Of a stretch of 10,998 bases of DNA, positions 1 to 7,556 are shown in pieces. The notes beneath the pieces are model-generated. The model was not told the DNA's origin, searched no databases, and worked only from the letters and a program-made list of their open reading frames with translations. The stretch spans positions 1-10,998 of the forward strand of contig ONWY01000017.1 in the NCBI GenBank assembly GCA_900321665.1, given 5' to 3'. Numbering within the stretch: the first letter of the stretch is position 1; the number at the start of each line of letters is the position of its first letter. The position numbers and the translations under genes are program-made. The stretch is from an uncultured Eubacteriales bacterium. GTDB taxonomy: Bacteria > Bacillota > Clostridia > Oscillospirales > Acutalibacteraceae.

Positions 1-735
1 AGGCGAGGTGCCGGCATGGTATTTTTTCTTCTTTTCGCCGGTGGTGAGCGAACCTTTTACACCCCAGCCGTACGCCTTGTCGCGAAAGCGAATGTCTTTT
101 ACGGCGGCGGTGTTTCCGCCGGTCACATAATCAATATCATCATGCAACATTTTTAAACTCGGCACACCGTGGCAAATAATGTCGGCCGTGAGCAACTTTT
201 CTTCCTCTTTGCCGAGATATGCCTTTAAGCCCGCAATTTGGCAGGGTGTGCCGGAATAACACACATATTTTCCGGCTTTAAGCAACGCTTTTACCTGTCG
301 GAATGTATCGACGGTTTCACTTTGCACATATTTGGAGCCACGCAATTTGGCAAGGTCTTTTTTGGATTGCACGGCAATATGTTTAAGAGAAAAATCCTCT
401 GTCCACGCCGCGCCGAACACGGTGCCGCCTTTTTCTAAAACCGCCTCGGCAAGGGCGGTAAAAATGCCGCCGGAGGAGGACTGCGCCAACACTTCTTTAT
501 TCCGAATAACGGCGGCATAAACCGTCGGCGCGCCGTTTGCCCCTTTGCCTTTTTGCTCAAAAGCGCACACATCGAGGCATCTGCCGCACTCAACACACTG
601 CGCTTCATCGACTGTCGGGAACATAAAGCCCGCTTCATCCGCCTTCATTTGAATGGCGCCGCGCGCACAGGCACTCACGCAAGCTCCGCAGGCACAGCAC
701 TGTTCTTTTCTTTCAATAACAATATGTTTTTTCAT
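1..735 (-). CDS. Ferredoxin-type coenzyme F420 hydrogenase/dehydrogenase beta-subunit family protein (partial, C-terminus beyond left edge)
   Basis: The frame reads from ATG at 735 leftwards off the window: 245 codons with no stop. A GGAGG-type site lies just upstream of the start. Residues 13-23 and 47-57 each form a C-x2-C-x2-C-x3-C motif, predicting two [4Fe-4S] clusters. Family signatures follow: SSGGIFTALAE (87-97), RGSKYVQS (132-139), GTPCQIAGLK (162-171) and DIICHGVPS (185-193). These match proteins annotated as coenzyme F420 hydrogenase/dehydrogenase beta subunit (PF04422/PF04432), usually about 350-430 residues, so perhaps 100-180 residues are missing. True members pass electrons between Fe-S clusters, flavin and a cofactor. 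In Firmicute and Bacteroidete polysaccharide loci the homologues have no settled role and often occur near PF04230 proteins, one of which lies at 8673-9779. The product looks cytoplasmic, with no signal peptide. Family call is firm; the reaction is unknown. Confidence 0.9.
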   Translation of the reverse strand, partial: MKKHIVIERKEQCCACGACVSACARGAIQMKADEAGFMFPTVDEAQCVECGRCLDVCAFEQKGKGANGAPTVYAAVIRNKEVLAQSSSGGIFTALAEAVLEKGGTVFGAAWTEDFSLKHIAVQSKKDLAKLRGSKYVQSETVDTFRQVKALLKAGKYVCYSGTPCQIAGLKAYLGKEEEKLLTADIICHGVPSLKMLHDDIDYVTGGNTAAVKDIRFRDKAYGWGVKGSLTTGEKKKKYHAGTSP

Positions 736-785
736 GTTTCCTCCGTTCCCTTTATTAGAAGATAAAGTTTTTAAGTAATATATTG

Positions 786-814
786 TTGAATATAGTCACA
801 GTTTGTGATATAAT
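786..814 (+). promoter_or_regulatory. Sigma-A-like promoter with extended -10, upstream of the first glycosyltransferase
   Basis: TTGAAT (786-791, four of six matches to TTGACA) is followed after 17 bases by a perfect TATAAT (809-814). A TG one base upstream of it (806-807) gives the extended -10 TGaTATAAT. Transcription would begin near 821, leaving a leader of about 79 bases before the start at 900. It would drive 900-3679. The second rightward promoter (4980-5007) also has GTTTG close before a TGn-TATAAT box. Confidence 0.75.
796..808. promoter_or_regulatory. Candidate operator: 13-base palindrome in the promoter spacer
   Basis: TCACA-gtt-TGTGA is a perfect inverted repeat with 5-base arms and a 3-base centre. 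It sits inside the 17-base spacer and overlaps the TG of the extended -10, where a bound regulator would block or remodel RNA polymerase. The half-sites resemble CRP half-sites, but their orientation and spacing are reversed, so a CRP-family reading is not supported. No regulator gene is present in the window. Confidence 0.3.
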
Positions 815-899
815 TAATTTAATTATGAGTTTTTATTTCCACGCTCACCTCTTTCGCGGCAGCGATTGACGGCGGGCAAACAGCAAAAGGAGTATTCAG

Positions 900-2027
900 A
901 TGAAAATTGCAATGATAGGCCACAAGCGCATTCCGGGCAGAAGCGGCGGCGTAGAAGTGGTGGTAGAAGAACTTGCCACCCGTATGGCGCAAAAGGGGCA
1001 TGATGTTACCGCCTATAACCGCAACTGCGGCGAAGAAAAAATAAAAGACTATAAAGGGGTTCACATCAAAGAAGTGCGCACCTTCAAACACTCTGCACTC
1101 AATGCGATGGTCTACTCTTTATTTGCCACCTTGCGCTGTGGTGTGAAAAAATATGATGTGGTACACTACCACGCCGAAGGTCCCTGTGCCATGATACCGC
1201 TCGCCAAACTGTGCGGCAAGCGTGTGGTTGCCACCGTTCACGGGTTAGACTGGCAACGCGGCAAATGGGGCGGGTTCGCTTCCAAATACATTATGTTCGG
1301 TGAAAAAATGGCGGCAAAGCATGCCGATAAAGTGATTGTGCTTTCCAAAAATGTGCAAAATTACTTTAAAGAAACCTACGGGTGCGATGCTATCATGCTC
1401 CCCAACGGCATTAACCCCGTAACCCCCGAGCCGGCAGACATTATCCGCGAAAAATTCGGGTTAGAAAAAGACGGCTACATTTTGTTCCTTGCACGCATCA
1501 CCACCGAAAAGGGCTTGCATTACCTCATTGATGCATACAATGCGCTAAAAACCGACAAAAAGTTGGTCATCGCCGGCAGCATCAACCCGCAAACCGATTA
1601 CATTCGTTCCGTGCTGGAACAGGCAAAGGGTAACGATAACATCATTTTTACCGACTTTGTGAGCGGCAAAACATTGGCTTCTCTCTATTCCAACTGTTTT
1701 GTTTATGTATTGCCGAGCGATATTGAAGGCATGCCGATGACGCTGATGGAAGCAGTCGGTTACGATGCACGCGTGATTGTCAGCGACATTGCGGAAAATA
1801 CCGATTGTCTTGACGGATACGGCAACGCATTCAAACAGGGCGATGTAACTGCATTAAAAGAAACGCTGGCATACTGCCTGGCGCACGAAGCGCTCAAAGC
1901 GCAGGATTTTAAAGAAAACACCACTGCCGCAGCCGTGCAGGCACAGCGCGCGGCGCTCAAAGAAAAATATGATTGGAATCATATCACCGACCAAACATTG
2001 GCGGTTTATCAGTCCGTAAAAAAGTAA
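900..2027 (+). CDS. GT4-family (GT-B fold) glycosyltransferase
   Basis: A 375-residue retaining glycosyltransferase, predicted to add one sugar from a nucleotide-sugar to the lipid-linked repeat unit on the cytoplasmic face. The N-terminal half has a Rossmann-like start (MKIAMIGHKRIP) and the glycine loop GRSGGVE (13-19), as in the DUF1972-like/RfaB-like group. The C-terminal half carries the donor site: R199 and K204 in ARITTEKG, and the E-x7-E motif at E276 and E284 (EGMPMTLME). Length is normal and no transmembrane segment is seen. The start is well supported: AAAAGGAG at 885-892 lies 7 bases upstream. It is first in the run from the promoter at 786-814, and the flippase follows after 14 bases. 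Donor and acceptor sugars cannot be read from sequence. Confidence 0.92.
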   Translation: MKIAMIGHKRIPGRSGGVEVVVEELATRMAQKGHDVTAYNRNCGEEKIKDYKGVHIKEVRTFKHSALNAMVYSLFATLRCGVKKYDVVHYHAEGPCAMIPLAKLCGKRVVATVHGLDWQRGKWGGFASKYIMFGEKMAAKHADKVIVLSKNVQNYFKETYGCDAIMLPNGINPVTPEPADIIREKFGLEKDGYILFLARITTEKGLHYLIDAYNALKTDKKLVIAGSINPQTDYIRSVLEQAKGNDNIIFTDFVSGKTLASLYSNCFVYVLPSDIEGMPMTLMEAVGYDARVIVSDIAENTDCLDGYGNAFKQGDVTALKETLAYCLAHEALKAQDFKENTTAAAVQAQRAALKEKYDWNHITDQTLAVYQSVKK

Positions 2028-2041
2028 GGTAATTTAGAATT

Positions 2042-3679
2042 ATGGCAACCAGAACACAACACGCAAGAAGAAATATTATTACTTCCGTTATCAACAAGTT
2101 AGTCATTATGTTGACCAACTTTATTATGAGAACGGTACTCATTCACTATTTGGGTGAAGTCTACCTCGGTTTAGACAGTTTATTTGTTTCTATTTTACAA
2201 ATTCTTTCCCTCTCGGAACTGGGCATCAGTTCGGCAATGGTCTACAGTATGTACAAACCGCTTGCCGAAAACGACACGCCGGCGGTGTGTGCGCTCTTAA
2301 AACTGTACCGCACCGTTTACCGCTGGATTGCGCTGATTATGACCGTGCTCGGGCTGGCGGTAACACCGTTTTTACCGTTGATTGTTAAAAAAGACCTGCC
2401 GGAAGGCATGAATTTATATGTGCTCTTTTTTATTAACCTTGCCAACACGGTGCTTTCGTATGCGCTGTTTGCCTACCGTTCCTCCCTGTTCACGGCGGAC
2501 CAAAAATATTCCGTAAACAACAACATCTATTCCATTTTTAAAATCGGCGGTACCGCCTTGCAGGTGCTGGCAATTATCCTGTTCAAAAACTACTATATGT
2601 ACTCGATAATCCTGCCGCTGACCACCATACTCAAAAATTTGGCGCTGTATATCATCTCCAACAAGATGTACCCGCAGTATAAATGCGAAGGCACGGTGCC
2701 CAAAGAAGAAATTAACAATATCAAAAAGCGTTGCGCCGGTATGTTTTTACACAAACTCAGTTTTGTGTTCCGCAATTCGCTTGACTCCATCGTGCTTTCG
2801 GCGTTTCTCGGCTTGGCACTGTTGGGCAAATACAACACCTACTATTACATCATCAATGCCATTTCGGGCATTATGATACTCGTTTCCAACTCCGTGACCG
2901 CTTCGGTCGGCAACTCCATGGTGGTAGAGAGCAAAGCCAAAAACTATGCCGACTTTCGCAAACTGCAACTGCTGTATATGGGCTTAACCTCGTGGCTGAC
3001 CGTATGCCTTGTGGCGTGTACCCAACCGTTTATCAAGCTATGGGTGGGTGAGAAAATGATGTTTACGGACGGGATTATGTTCGTTTTCTGCATCTACTTT
3101 TTCTCGATTCACTTCAGCCGCGTGTGCCATGTTTACCGCGATGCGGCAGGGCTTTGGTGGCAAGACCGCTTCCGCCCGATTGTGGAAACCGTGGTCAACC
3201 TCGTTCTCAATATTCTTTTGGTAAAATACCTCGGTGTGACCGGCGTTATGCTCTCAACCATCTTCTGCATTGTGGGCATTGAAGGCACTTGGGGCACACG
3301 CATTTTGTTTAAATACTATTTCAGCGAAGAAAAAATGTCTGTTTATATGCTCAAACTGCTGTGGTCGTGGCTGTTGACCGCCGGTTCCGGCGCCATCGTT
3401 TACTTTATTTGCCGCGCCATTCCGATGCAGGGCATTCCCGCCATTATCGTTTACGGTATTATCGGCTCCGCTGTTTCCATAGTCATTTATATTTTGGGTA
3501 ACGTGTTTATGCCCGAATTTAAGCCGGCAGTCGCATTTGCCTTAAAATTAATCGGCTTAAACAAGGTCGCCAAAAAACTGAAATTGGTTGCACCTGCACC
3601 CGCGCCTGCCGAAACAACCGAGAATGCCGAAACAACCGAGAATGTCGAAACAGTCGAGAATGCCAATAAAAAAGAGTAA
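2042..3679 (+). CDS. Wzx-like polysaccharide flippase (MOP superfamily, PST family)
   Basis: A 545-residue integral membrane protein, predicted to flip undecaprenyl-linked repeat units outwards. By eye there are about 14 hydrophobic segments, the usual number for Wzx/PST transporters. The first spans roughly residues 12-34 and the last ends near 500. The stretch HVYRDAAGLWWQDRFRP, followed by a helix with NLVLNILLVKYLG, is typical of Firmicute polysaccharide flippases. After the last helix comes a basic region (KVAKKLKL), then an unusual tail: APAPAPA and three copies of an ETTENA-like hexapeptide, ending NANKKE. This tail is not part of the family core and is predicted to be cytoplasmic. The gene starts 14 bases after the upstream glycosyltransferase, with a weak AAGG-type site overlapping that gene's stop. 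It ends 4 bases from an opposing gene, with no visible terminator. Confidence 0.92.
   Translation: MATRTQHARRNIITSVINKLVIMLTNFIMRTVLIHYLGEVYLGLDSLFVSILQILSLSELGISSAMVYSMYKPLAENDTPAVCALLKLYRTVYRWIALIMTVLGLAVTPFLPLIVKKDLPEGMNLYVLFFINLANTVLSYALFAYRSSLFTADQKYSVNNNIYSIFKIGGTALQVLAIILFKNYYMYSIILPLTTILKNLALYIISNKMYPQYKCEGTVPKEEINNIKKRCAGMFLHKLSFVFRNSLDSIVLSAFLGLALLGKYNTYYYIINAISGIMILVSNSVTASVGNSMVVESKAKNYADFRKLQLLYMGLTSWLTVCLVACTQPFIKLWVGEKMMFTDGIMFVFCIYFFSIHFSRVCHVYRDAAGLWWQDRFRPIVETVVNLVLNILLVKYLGVTGVMLSTIFCIVGIEGTWGTRILFKYYFSEEKMSVYMLKLLWSWLLTAGSGAIVYFICRAIPMQGIPAIIVYGIIGSAVSIVIYILGNVFMPEFKPAVAFALKLIGLNKVAKKLKLVAPAPAPAETTENAETTENVETVENANKKE
3611..3664 (+). repeat. Three tandem copies of an 18-base coding repeat at the 3' end of the flippase gene
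   Basis: The unit gaaacaaccgagaatgcc occurs at 3611-3628, then at 3629-3646 with one change (gtc at the end), then at 3647-3664 with two changes (gtc in place of acc). It encodes ETTENA / ETTENV / ETVENA. As the unit is a multiple of three, copy gain or loss would change tail length without shifting frame. Confidence 0.95.
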
Positions 3680-3683
3680 CGGC

Positions 3684-4850
3684 TTACAGCTTACAAATTG
3701 CCTCATAATTGCGGCGGCAGTTTTCGGTGTCGCTAAACGAGAAAAAGGCATTGATTCTGTCTAAATACAGTTTTTCCGGCTCTAAATGATTCTCAAAAAT
3801 GCGCTCCAGGCTTTTCATGAGTTCCGCTTCGGTTTCGACCACATCGCCGAACCCGTCACGCCGGTACTCAAAGTAGCCTTTGCCGTAGTGACCGGTGCGA
3901 AATTCATTTTCATCATACTGGTAATACACCACGGGTTTGCGCATATAAGCGTAATCGAAAAATACGGAAGAATAATCGGTAATCAGCACATCGCTGTGAA
4001 TGAGCAAATCCTGCACATCGTTATGCGCAAAGTCGGCGATTTTTACACGGGGCAAAGAAGTGTCGAAACAATCCAAAAAGCGGTGCACTTCATAATGCGG
4101 GTAAAAAACAAGTTCGTAATTTTCCCGTTCCAGCAACCGTGCCAACGCTTCCGAATTCAAAAATGCGTTATAAATTTTAAAGTAATCGCTTTGCATGAAA
4201 GTGTTTTTATCTATGCTGCGCTGTACCGAGCGCCATGTCGGCATAAAGAGCAGTTTATGGGTGGGGGTTTCCGTCTTTTTTAAATTATCGAAGCGGCACA
4301 ACCCGGTCAGTTGCAAAACACCCTTTTTGTAGCCGAAATGCTTGTCAATAAACGCATATTCCGGCACGGCGGAACACACAAACATATCAATATTCGTGTT
4401 TGCGGCGTGGCAAAACGCCAAATCGTCTTTAATAATGCCGTGCTGCAAAAACACCTTTTTTGCCTTATCGGGAAAAAGTTTGCCGAATTTGTTAAAGAAA
4501 AGAATGTCGGGCGAATAGCCGTCTATATGCGTGCTGACCCGATACTTTGCCATAATAAAGCACAGGTAGTGCTTAAAACTGCCGTAGGGAACAACCGTGC
4601 CGAGAGAAGCCACCTTTTCGCGGTCGGGCGAATGGTCCGCAATAATATAGACCGCATTAATTGCGGGGTGCTCGCGGCGCAAATATTTGAAAAAGTGATA
4701 GCCGTTATCACGCGCTTCCGTGCCGCGTTCGGACACAATCCATAAATCCCGATATGCCGGCTTTTTTCTGAGAAAAAGGCTTACCGCTTCGGCGGCAACC
4801 ATTTCCAAAAACACGCGAATATATGTAAAAAGTCTTTTTAGTTTATACAT
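3684..4850 (-). CDS. CDP-glycerol/CDP-ribitol glycerophosphotransferase-family protein (TagB/TagF-like)
   Basis: A 388-residue protein of the Glyphos_transf family (PF04464), which moves glycerol-phosphate or ribitol-phosphate from a CDP-polyol onto a glycan or lipid-linked acceptor at the inner membrane face. Family motifs: LQHG (135-138), TGLCRFD (182-188), MPTWR (203-207), YPHYEV (250-255), HSDVLITDYSSVFFDYAY (285-302) and KPVVYYQYD (305-313). H137 and H252 are the likely conserved histidines. The N-terminus is mildly amphipathic and may touch the membrane. The frame is open to an ATG at 4970, but I chose 4850: it has GGGAGAA 6 bases upstream, and a perfect-consensus promoter at 4882-4910 lies downstream of 4970. 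It is the only internal gene opposing the rest of the locus and meets the flippase tail to tail. No CDP-polyol synthesis gene is in the window. Confidence 0.9.
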   Translation of the reverse strand: MYKLKRLFTYIRVFLEMVAAEAVSLFLRKKPAYRDLWIVSERGTEARDNGYHFFKYLRREHPAINAVYIIADHSPDREKVASLGTVVPYGSFKHYLCFIMAKYRVSTHIDGYSPDILFFNKFGKLFPDKAKKVFLQHGIIKDDLAFCHAANTNIDMFVCSAVPEYAFIDKHFGYKKGVLQLTGLCRFDNLKKTETPTHKLLFMPTWRSVQRSIDKNTFMQSDYFKIYNAFLNSEALARLLERENYELVFYPHYEVHRFLDCFDTSLPRVKIADFAHNDVQDLLIHSDVLITDYSSVFFDYAYMRKPVVYYQYDENEFRTGHYGKGYFEYRRDGFGDVVETEAELMKSLERIFENHLEPEKLYLDRINAFFSFSDTENCRRNYEAICKL

Positions 4851-4856
4851 AACAAA

Positions 4857-4863
4857 TTCTCCC
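4857..4863 (-). promoter_or_regulatory. Ribosome binding site that sets the start of the glycerophosphotransferase
   Basis: Read on the minus strand this is GGGAGAA, 6 bases before the ATG at 4850. The upstream in-frame ATG codons of the open frame lie within or beyond the promoter, so this site decides for the 388-residue product. Confidence 0.75.
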
Positions 4864-4881
4864 GTAAATGTTGATAAAATC

Positions 4882-4910
4882 ATTATACAGTACCCATTTT
4901 TGCTTGTCAA
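4882..4910 (-). promoter_or_regulatory. Perfect-consensus sigma-A promoter for the antisense glycerophosphotransferase
   Basis: On the minus strand TTGACA (4910-4905) is followed after exactly 17 bases by TATAAT (4887-4882). Both hexamers match the consensus fully and the spacing is optimal. The start site should lie near 4875, giving a leader of about 25 bases. It is the strongest-looking promoter in the window and reads against the two rightward transcription units. Confidence 0.88.
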
Positions 4911-4979
4911 GTTCACACCCGACAGGCAAAATACGGTAAATATTGTTGATTTTATGCAATAAATTGTCACATTTTTTGG

Positions 4980-5007
4980 TTGATTTTTTTGAAATGTTTG
5001 CTATAAT
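4980..5007 (+). promoter_or_regulatory. Sigma-A-like promoter with extended -10 for the downstream six-gene run
   Basis: TTGATT (4980-4985) is followed after 16 bases by TATAAT (5002-5007), with TG at 4999-5000 giving the extended -10 TGcTATAAT. Transcription should begin near 5014, leaving about 43 bases of AT-rich leader before the start at 5057. It lies about 70 bases from the leftward promoter, so the two are divergent and do not overlap. Confidence 0.75.
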
Positions 5008-5056
5008 ATTTAACGCATAATAATTAAAATTTATAAATTACAAGAAAGAGAGTCCC

Positions 5057-6157
5057 ATGTCTGTTCAATTAAGTATCGGCACTGCCGTTTATAATCTCGA
5101 AGAAAGTTTTTTGCGTGCGCATATTGACGGTTTGCGCGGGCAGTTGACCGATGAAACGGAACTGCTGTTGATTGACGATTGTTCAACCAACAACAGCGCC
5201 GAGGTTTGTAAAGAATATGCGGATGCCGACAGCCGCATTCGCTATATCCGCATGGAAGAGAACGGCGGATTGAGCAGTGTGCGCAACCGCACCATTGCCG
5301 AAGCACAGGGCAAATGGATTTTCTTTGCGGATGGTGACGACCTGTTCTCCGAACACTTTGTGGAAACCGCATTGCGCTTTCAAGAGGCGCAGGAGGATAT
5401 CATTATTCACGAACGCTTAAAGTTTTTGGAACAAAAACAAGAGGAACAGCCTTGCACCGTTACCGCACTCACACCCGTAAAAGAAGGCGCCGGGCGAGAA
5501 TTGAGCATTTCATGTATGTGTTTGGACCCGTCTTACGGCACGCGCTGCGGCTTATCCTCTCGCGCGTTTTACCACGCGGCGTGGGGTGCGCTGTACCGCA
5601 AAGAGTTTTTGGTGAAAAACAACCTGCTCTTCCCCGTAGGGCAAAAGAAGGCGCAGGATGCCGTTTTTAACACCGAAGCCTATTTTCATGCCGAGCGCAT
5701 TGCATATTTGCCCTATATTATGTACTACTATCGCGGCAACCCGCAGGGCATTACCCGCCGTTACAGCGCCGACCTGCCGCAGATATATGAAGCGCTGTTA
5801 AAACTTCTGCTTGCCGACAAACAGGCGTTTTACCCCGACGATGCACAGGTAGATGCCAGTTTTCGCAACCACCGCATTATGGCGATTGTCATAGACAACA
5901 TGCGCTTAAATATTTTTCATAAAGACAATCCGCTCTCAAAAGAGCAACGCAAAAAAGATTTTCTTGCTTTTATTGAGCAAGAGCCTTACCGCAGTGCGAT
6001 TGAAAGTTTTGACCCGAAAGCCAGCGACAGGTGGGAATGGCTTTTAACGGTAAAACTGCTTCAAAAAAAGAATTTTTCCCTGTTAAATCTATTTGCGGGG
6101 AATGATATTTTGTTTAATAAACTCAGCGGAGCCTATAAACGCTTGAAAAAAAGATAA
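5057..6157 (+). CDS. GT2-family (GT-A fold) glycosyltransferase
   Basis: A 366-residue inverting glycosyltransferase (PF00535), predicted to add a sugar to the lipid-linked repeat unit in the cytoplasm. The catalytic domain fills the N-terminal third: LSIGTAVYN opening, nucleotide-binding LLIDDCSTN (D40, D41), NGGLSSVRNRTIAEAQGKWIFF, and the metal-binding DGDD (92-95). AQDAVFN near D201 stands where the family usually has a (G)EDxxF acceptor-site motif, so Q replaces E before the catalytic-type Asp. The C-terminal third is family-variable. The ribosome site is weak (AAAGAGAG, 5047-5052 region). It is first in the run from the promoter at 4980-5007, and the Wzy-like gene follows after 27 bases. 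The sugar specificity cannot be told. Confidence 0.92.
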   Translation: MSVQLSIGTAVYNLEESFLRAHIDGLRGQLTDETELLLIDDCSTNNSAEVCKEYADADSRIRYIRMEENGGLSSVRNRTIAEAQGKWIFFADGDDLFSEHFVETALRFQEAQEDIIIHERLKFLEQKQEEQPCTVTALTPVKEGAGRELSISCMCLDPSYGTRCGLSSRAFYHAAWGALYRKEFLVKNNLLFPVGQKKAQDAVFNTEAYFHAERIAYLPYIMYYYRGNPQGITRRYSADLPQIYEALLKLLLADKQAFYPDDAQVDASFRNHRIMAIVIDNMRLNIFHKDNPLSKEQRKKDFLAFIEQEPYRSAIESFDPKASDRWEWLLTVKLLQKKNFSLLNLFAGNDILFNKLSGAYKRLKKR

Positions 6158-6184
6158 ACGGCGCGTAAGCCGAAGAAAGAGGCA

Positions 6185-7546
6185 ATGAGAGAAGTATACA
6201 CAAAAAATTCAAAAGTTTATATCGGACTGTACATATTCTTTATTTTCGGTGCGGCAATGGGAGACTATAAAGTGCTTAACACGGCTCTCGGCGCGCTGCC
6301 GAAAGTGATTTCCGTGGGCGCTTTGGGGCTTGCGGTGCTGTACATTTTTGTTTCCGGTAATTTCAGCCGATTAAAAGAGATTTCCCGCTTCGGCTTAATG
6401 TATTCTTCCATTATCATCGGCATTATTCTGTGTTCCATTTTTATTTGGATTTTGGAATTTCAAACGCTTAGTTTTATTATGAAGGGTGTTTCCAAAATCT
6501 CCTACCAGTTGTTAAATATTCTAATCGTGCTTGCCGCCGTATATATGTTTCAGGAGGACGCGGCAAAATACACCTTCTTCGGCATTGCCGGCGCAAACTT
6601 TGTGATTATTCTCATCGGTGCGGCAACCACCGGCATCGGCGGCGCGATAAAAGATATGTTTGCAAATATCGTTTCGTTCGGTGCGAGCGATGTCATTTAC
6701 GGCTCCACCTTCATTCGCGCCATTGAAATTCACGACATCACCTTTGTGATGGGTGTGTTCTTTCTTTACTTTCTCTTTTTCAGCCCGGGGGAGCGCTTCC
6801 GCTATCTCTATGCCGCGATTGCCCTGTTTTTATTCTTCGCGGGCTTAAAGCGTATTGCATTTTTAAGTTTACTGCTCGCCAGCGTTTTTGCCATTTTCTG
6901 CCTTTGGTTGGGACCGCGCGCCAAACGGCGCACGCTGATAATTACCGCTGTGGTCATTGTCATTTTTTGCTATATCTACATTATTCTCATTCAAAAAGGC
7001 TTGTTTACACAGTTTTGTATTGAGCACGATATTGAACTCAACGGCAGAGAGAGAATTTATGATTATATTTCGCAGTTTTACGAGGTTTCGCCAAGTTACC
7101 GCGGCAAGGGCTATGAGTTTTGCGTGCAGCTGCTTAAAAGTATGCGCGGCACCAAAGACCAGGTGGTTGCCATTAACGCCGTGCACAACGATATTCTCAA
7201 AATGTATGTGGAAATGGGCTTTTGGGGCTTTGCCGCATGGATTTTAGGTTACTATGTATACCAAACCCACTGGTTTATCACGCGCTGCGGTGAAAAAGTT
7301 GCCGTGTGCTTTATGGCAATTAATGTTTATATGCTCATTACCTATATGACCGATAACACGATGTTCTACTATTGGTCGAGTATGGTCATTCGCATGCTGC
7401 CGATGTGTTTCTTCTACGCACCGATTAAAGAGCGAGCGCTGCGACACACAAATGTGCTGCAAATGAGCAAACATGAAAAACGCATTTACAAAAAAAGACA
7501 ACGGGATTTAAAATATGAAAAACCACCCCGTATGAAAGCAATATAA
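6185..7546 (+). CDS. Wzy-like O-antigen/exopolysaccharide polymerase (O-antigen ligase family)
   Basis: A 453-residue membrane protein with about 11-12 hydrophobic segments by eye. The segments are interrupted near residues 280-340 by a large polar loop, predicted to be extracellular. This loop opens with NGRERIYDYI and contains NAVHNDILKMYVEMGFWG (H334, N335, D336), which fits the Wzy_C (PF04932) pattern of polymerases and WaaL ligases. In a Wzx/Wzy pathway it would join flipped repeat units outside the membrane; the flippase at 2042-3679 supports this. The C-terminus is strongly basic and probably cytoplasmic. AAAGAGG lies a few bases before the ATG. The next gene follows after 10 bases. 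A ligase role is possible but less likely in this gene context. Confidence 0.85.
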   Translation: MREVYTKNSKVYIGLYIFFIFGAAMGDYKVLNTALGALPKVISVGALGLAVLYIFVSGNFSRLKEISRFGLMYSSIIIGIILCSIFIWILEFQTLSFIMKGVSKISYQLLNILIVLAAVYMFQEDAAKYTFFGIAGANFVIILIGAATTGIGGAIKDMFANIVSFGASDVIYGSTFIRAIEIHDITFVMGVFFLYFLFFSPGERFRYLYAAIALFLFFAGLKRIAFLSLLLASVFAIFCLWLGPRAKRRTLIITAVVIVIFCYIYIILIQKGLFTQFCIEHDIELNGRERIYDYISQFYEVSPSYRGKGYEFCVQLLKSMRGTKDQVVAINAVHNDILKMYVEMGFWGFAAWILGYYVYQTHWFITRCGEKVAVCFMAINVYMLITYMTDNTMFYYWSSMVIRMLPMCFFYAPIKERALRHTNVLQMSKHEKRIYKKRQRDLKYEKPPRMKAI

Positions 7547-7556
7547 AGAGGCAATC

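Noticed and set aside
3680..3720. Possible bidirectional terminator between the convergent genes
   Set aside because: Only a 4-base stem (TGCC/GGCA) could be found, with no convincing U-tract; it is too weak to call.
3786..4745. Two sizeable rightward open frames (3786-4283 and 4311-4745)
   Set aside because: They lie wholly antisense to the well-supported glycerophosphotransferase, have no recognisable domain and look like shadows of its codon usage.
4851..4970. A longer glycerophosphotransferase starting at 4970
   Set aside because: The extra 40 codons cover a perfect promoter and a ribosome site, and the translated extension has no family similarity that I can see.
5028..5039. Palindrome AATTTATAAATT in the leader before the GT2 gene
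   Set aside because: It is made only of A and T in an AT-rich leader, where such palindromes arise easily. There is no second copy or other support for an operator.
6158..6184. Small hairpin CGGC-gcgtaa-GCCG between the GT2 and polymerase genes
   Set aside because: A 4-base stem without a U-tract is not a terminator, and the close gene spacing argues for read-through.
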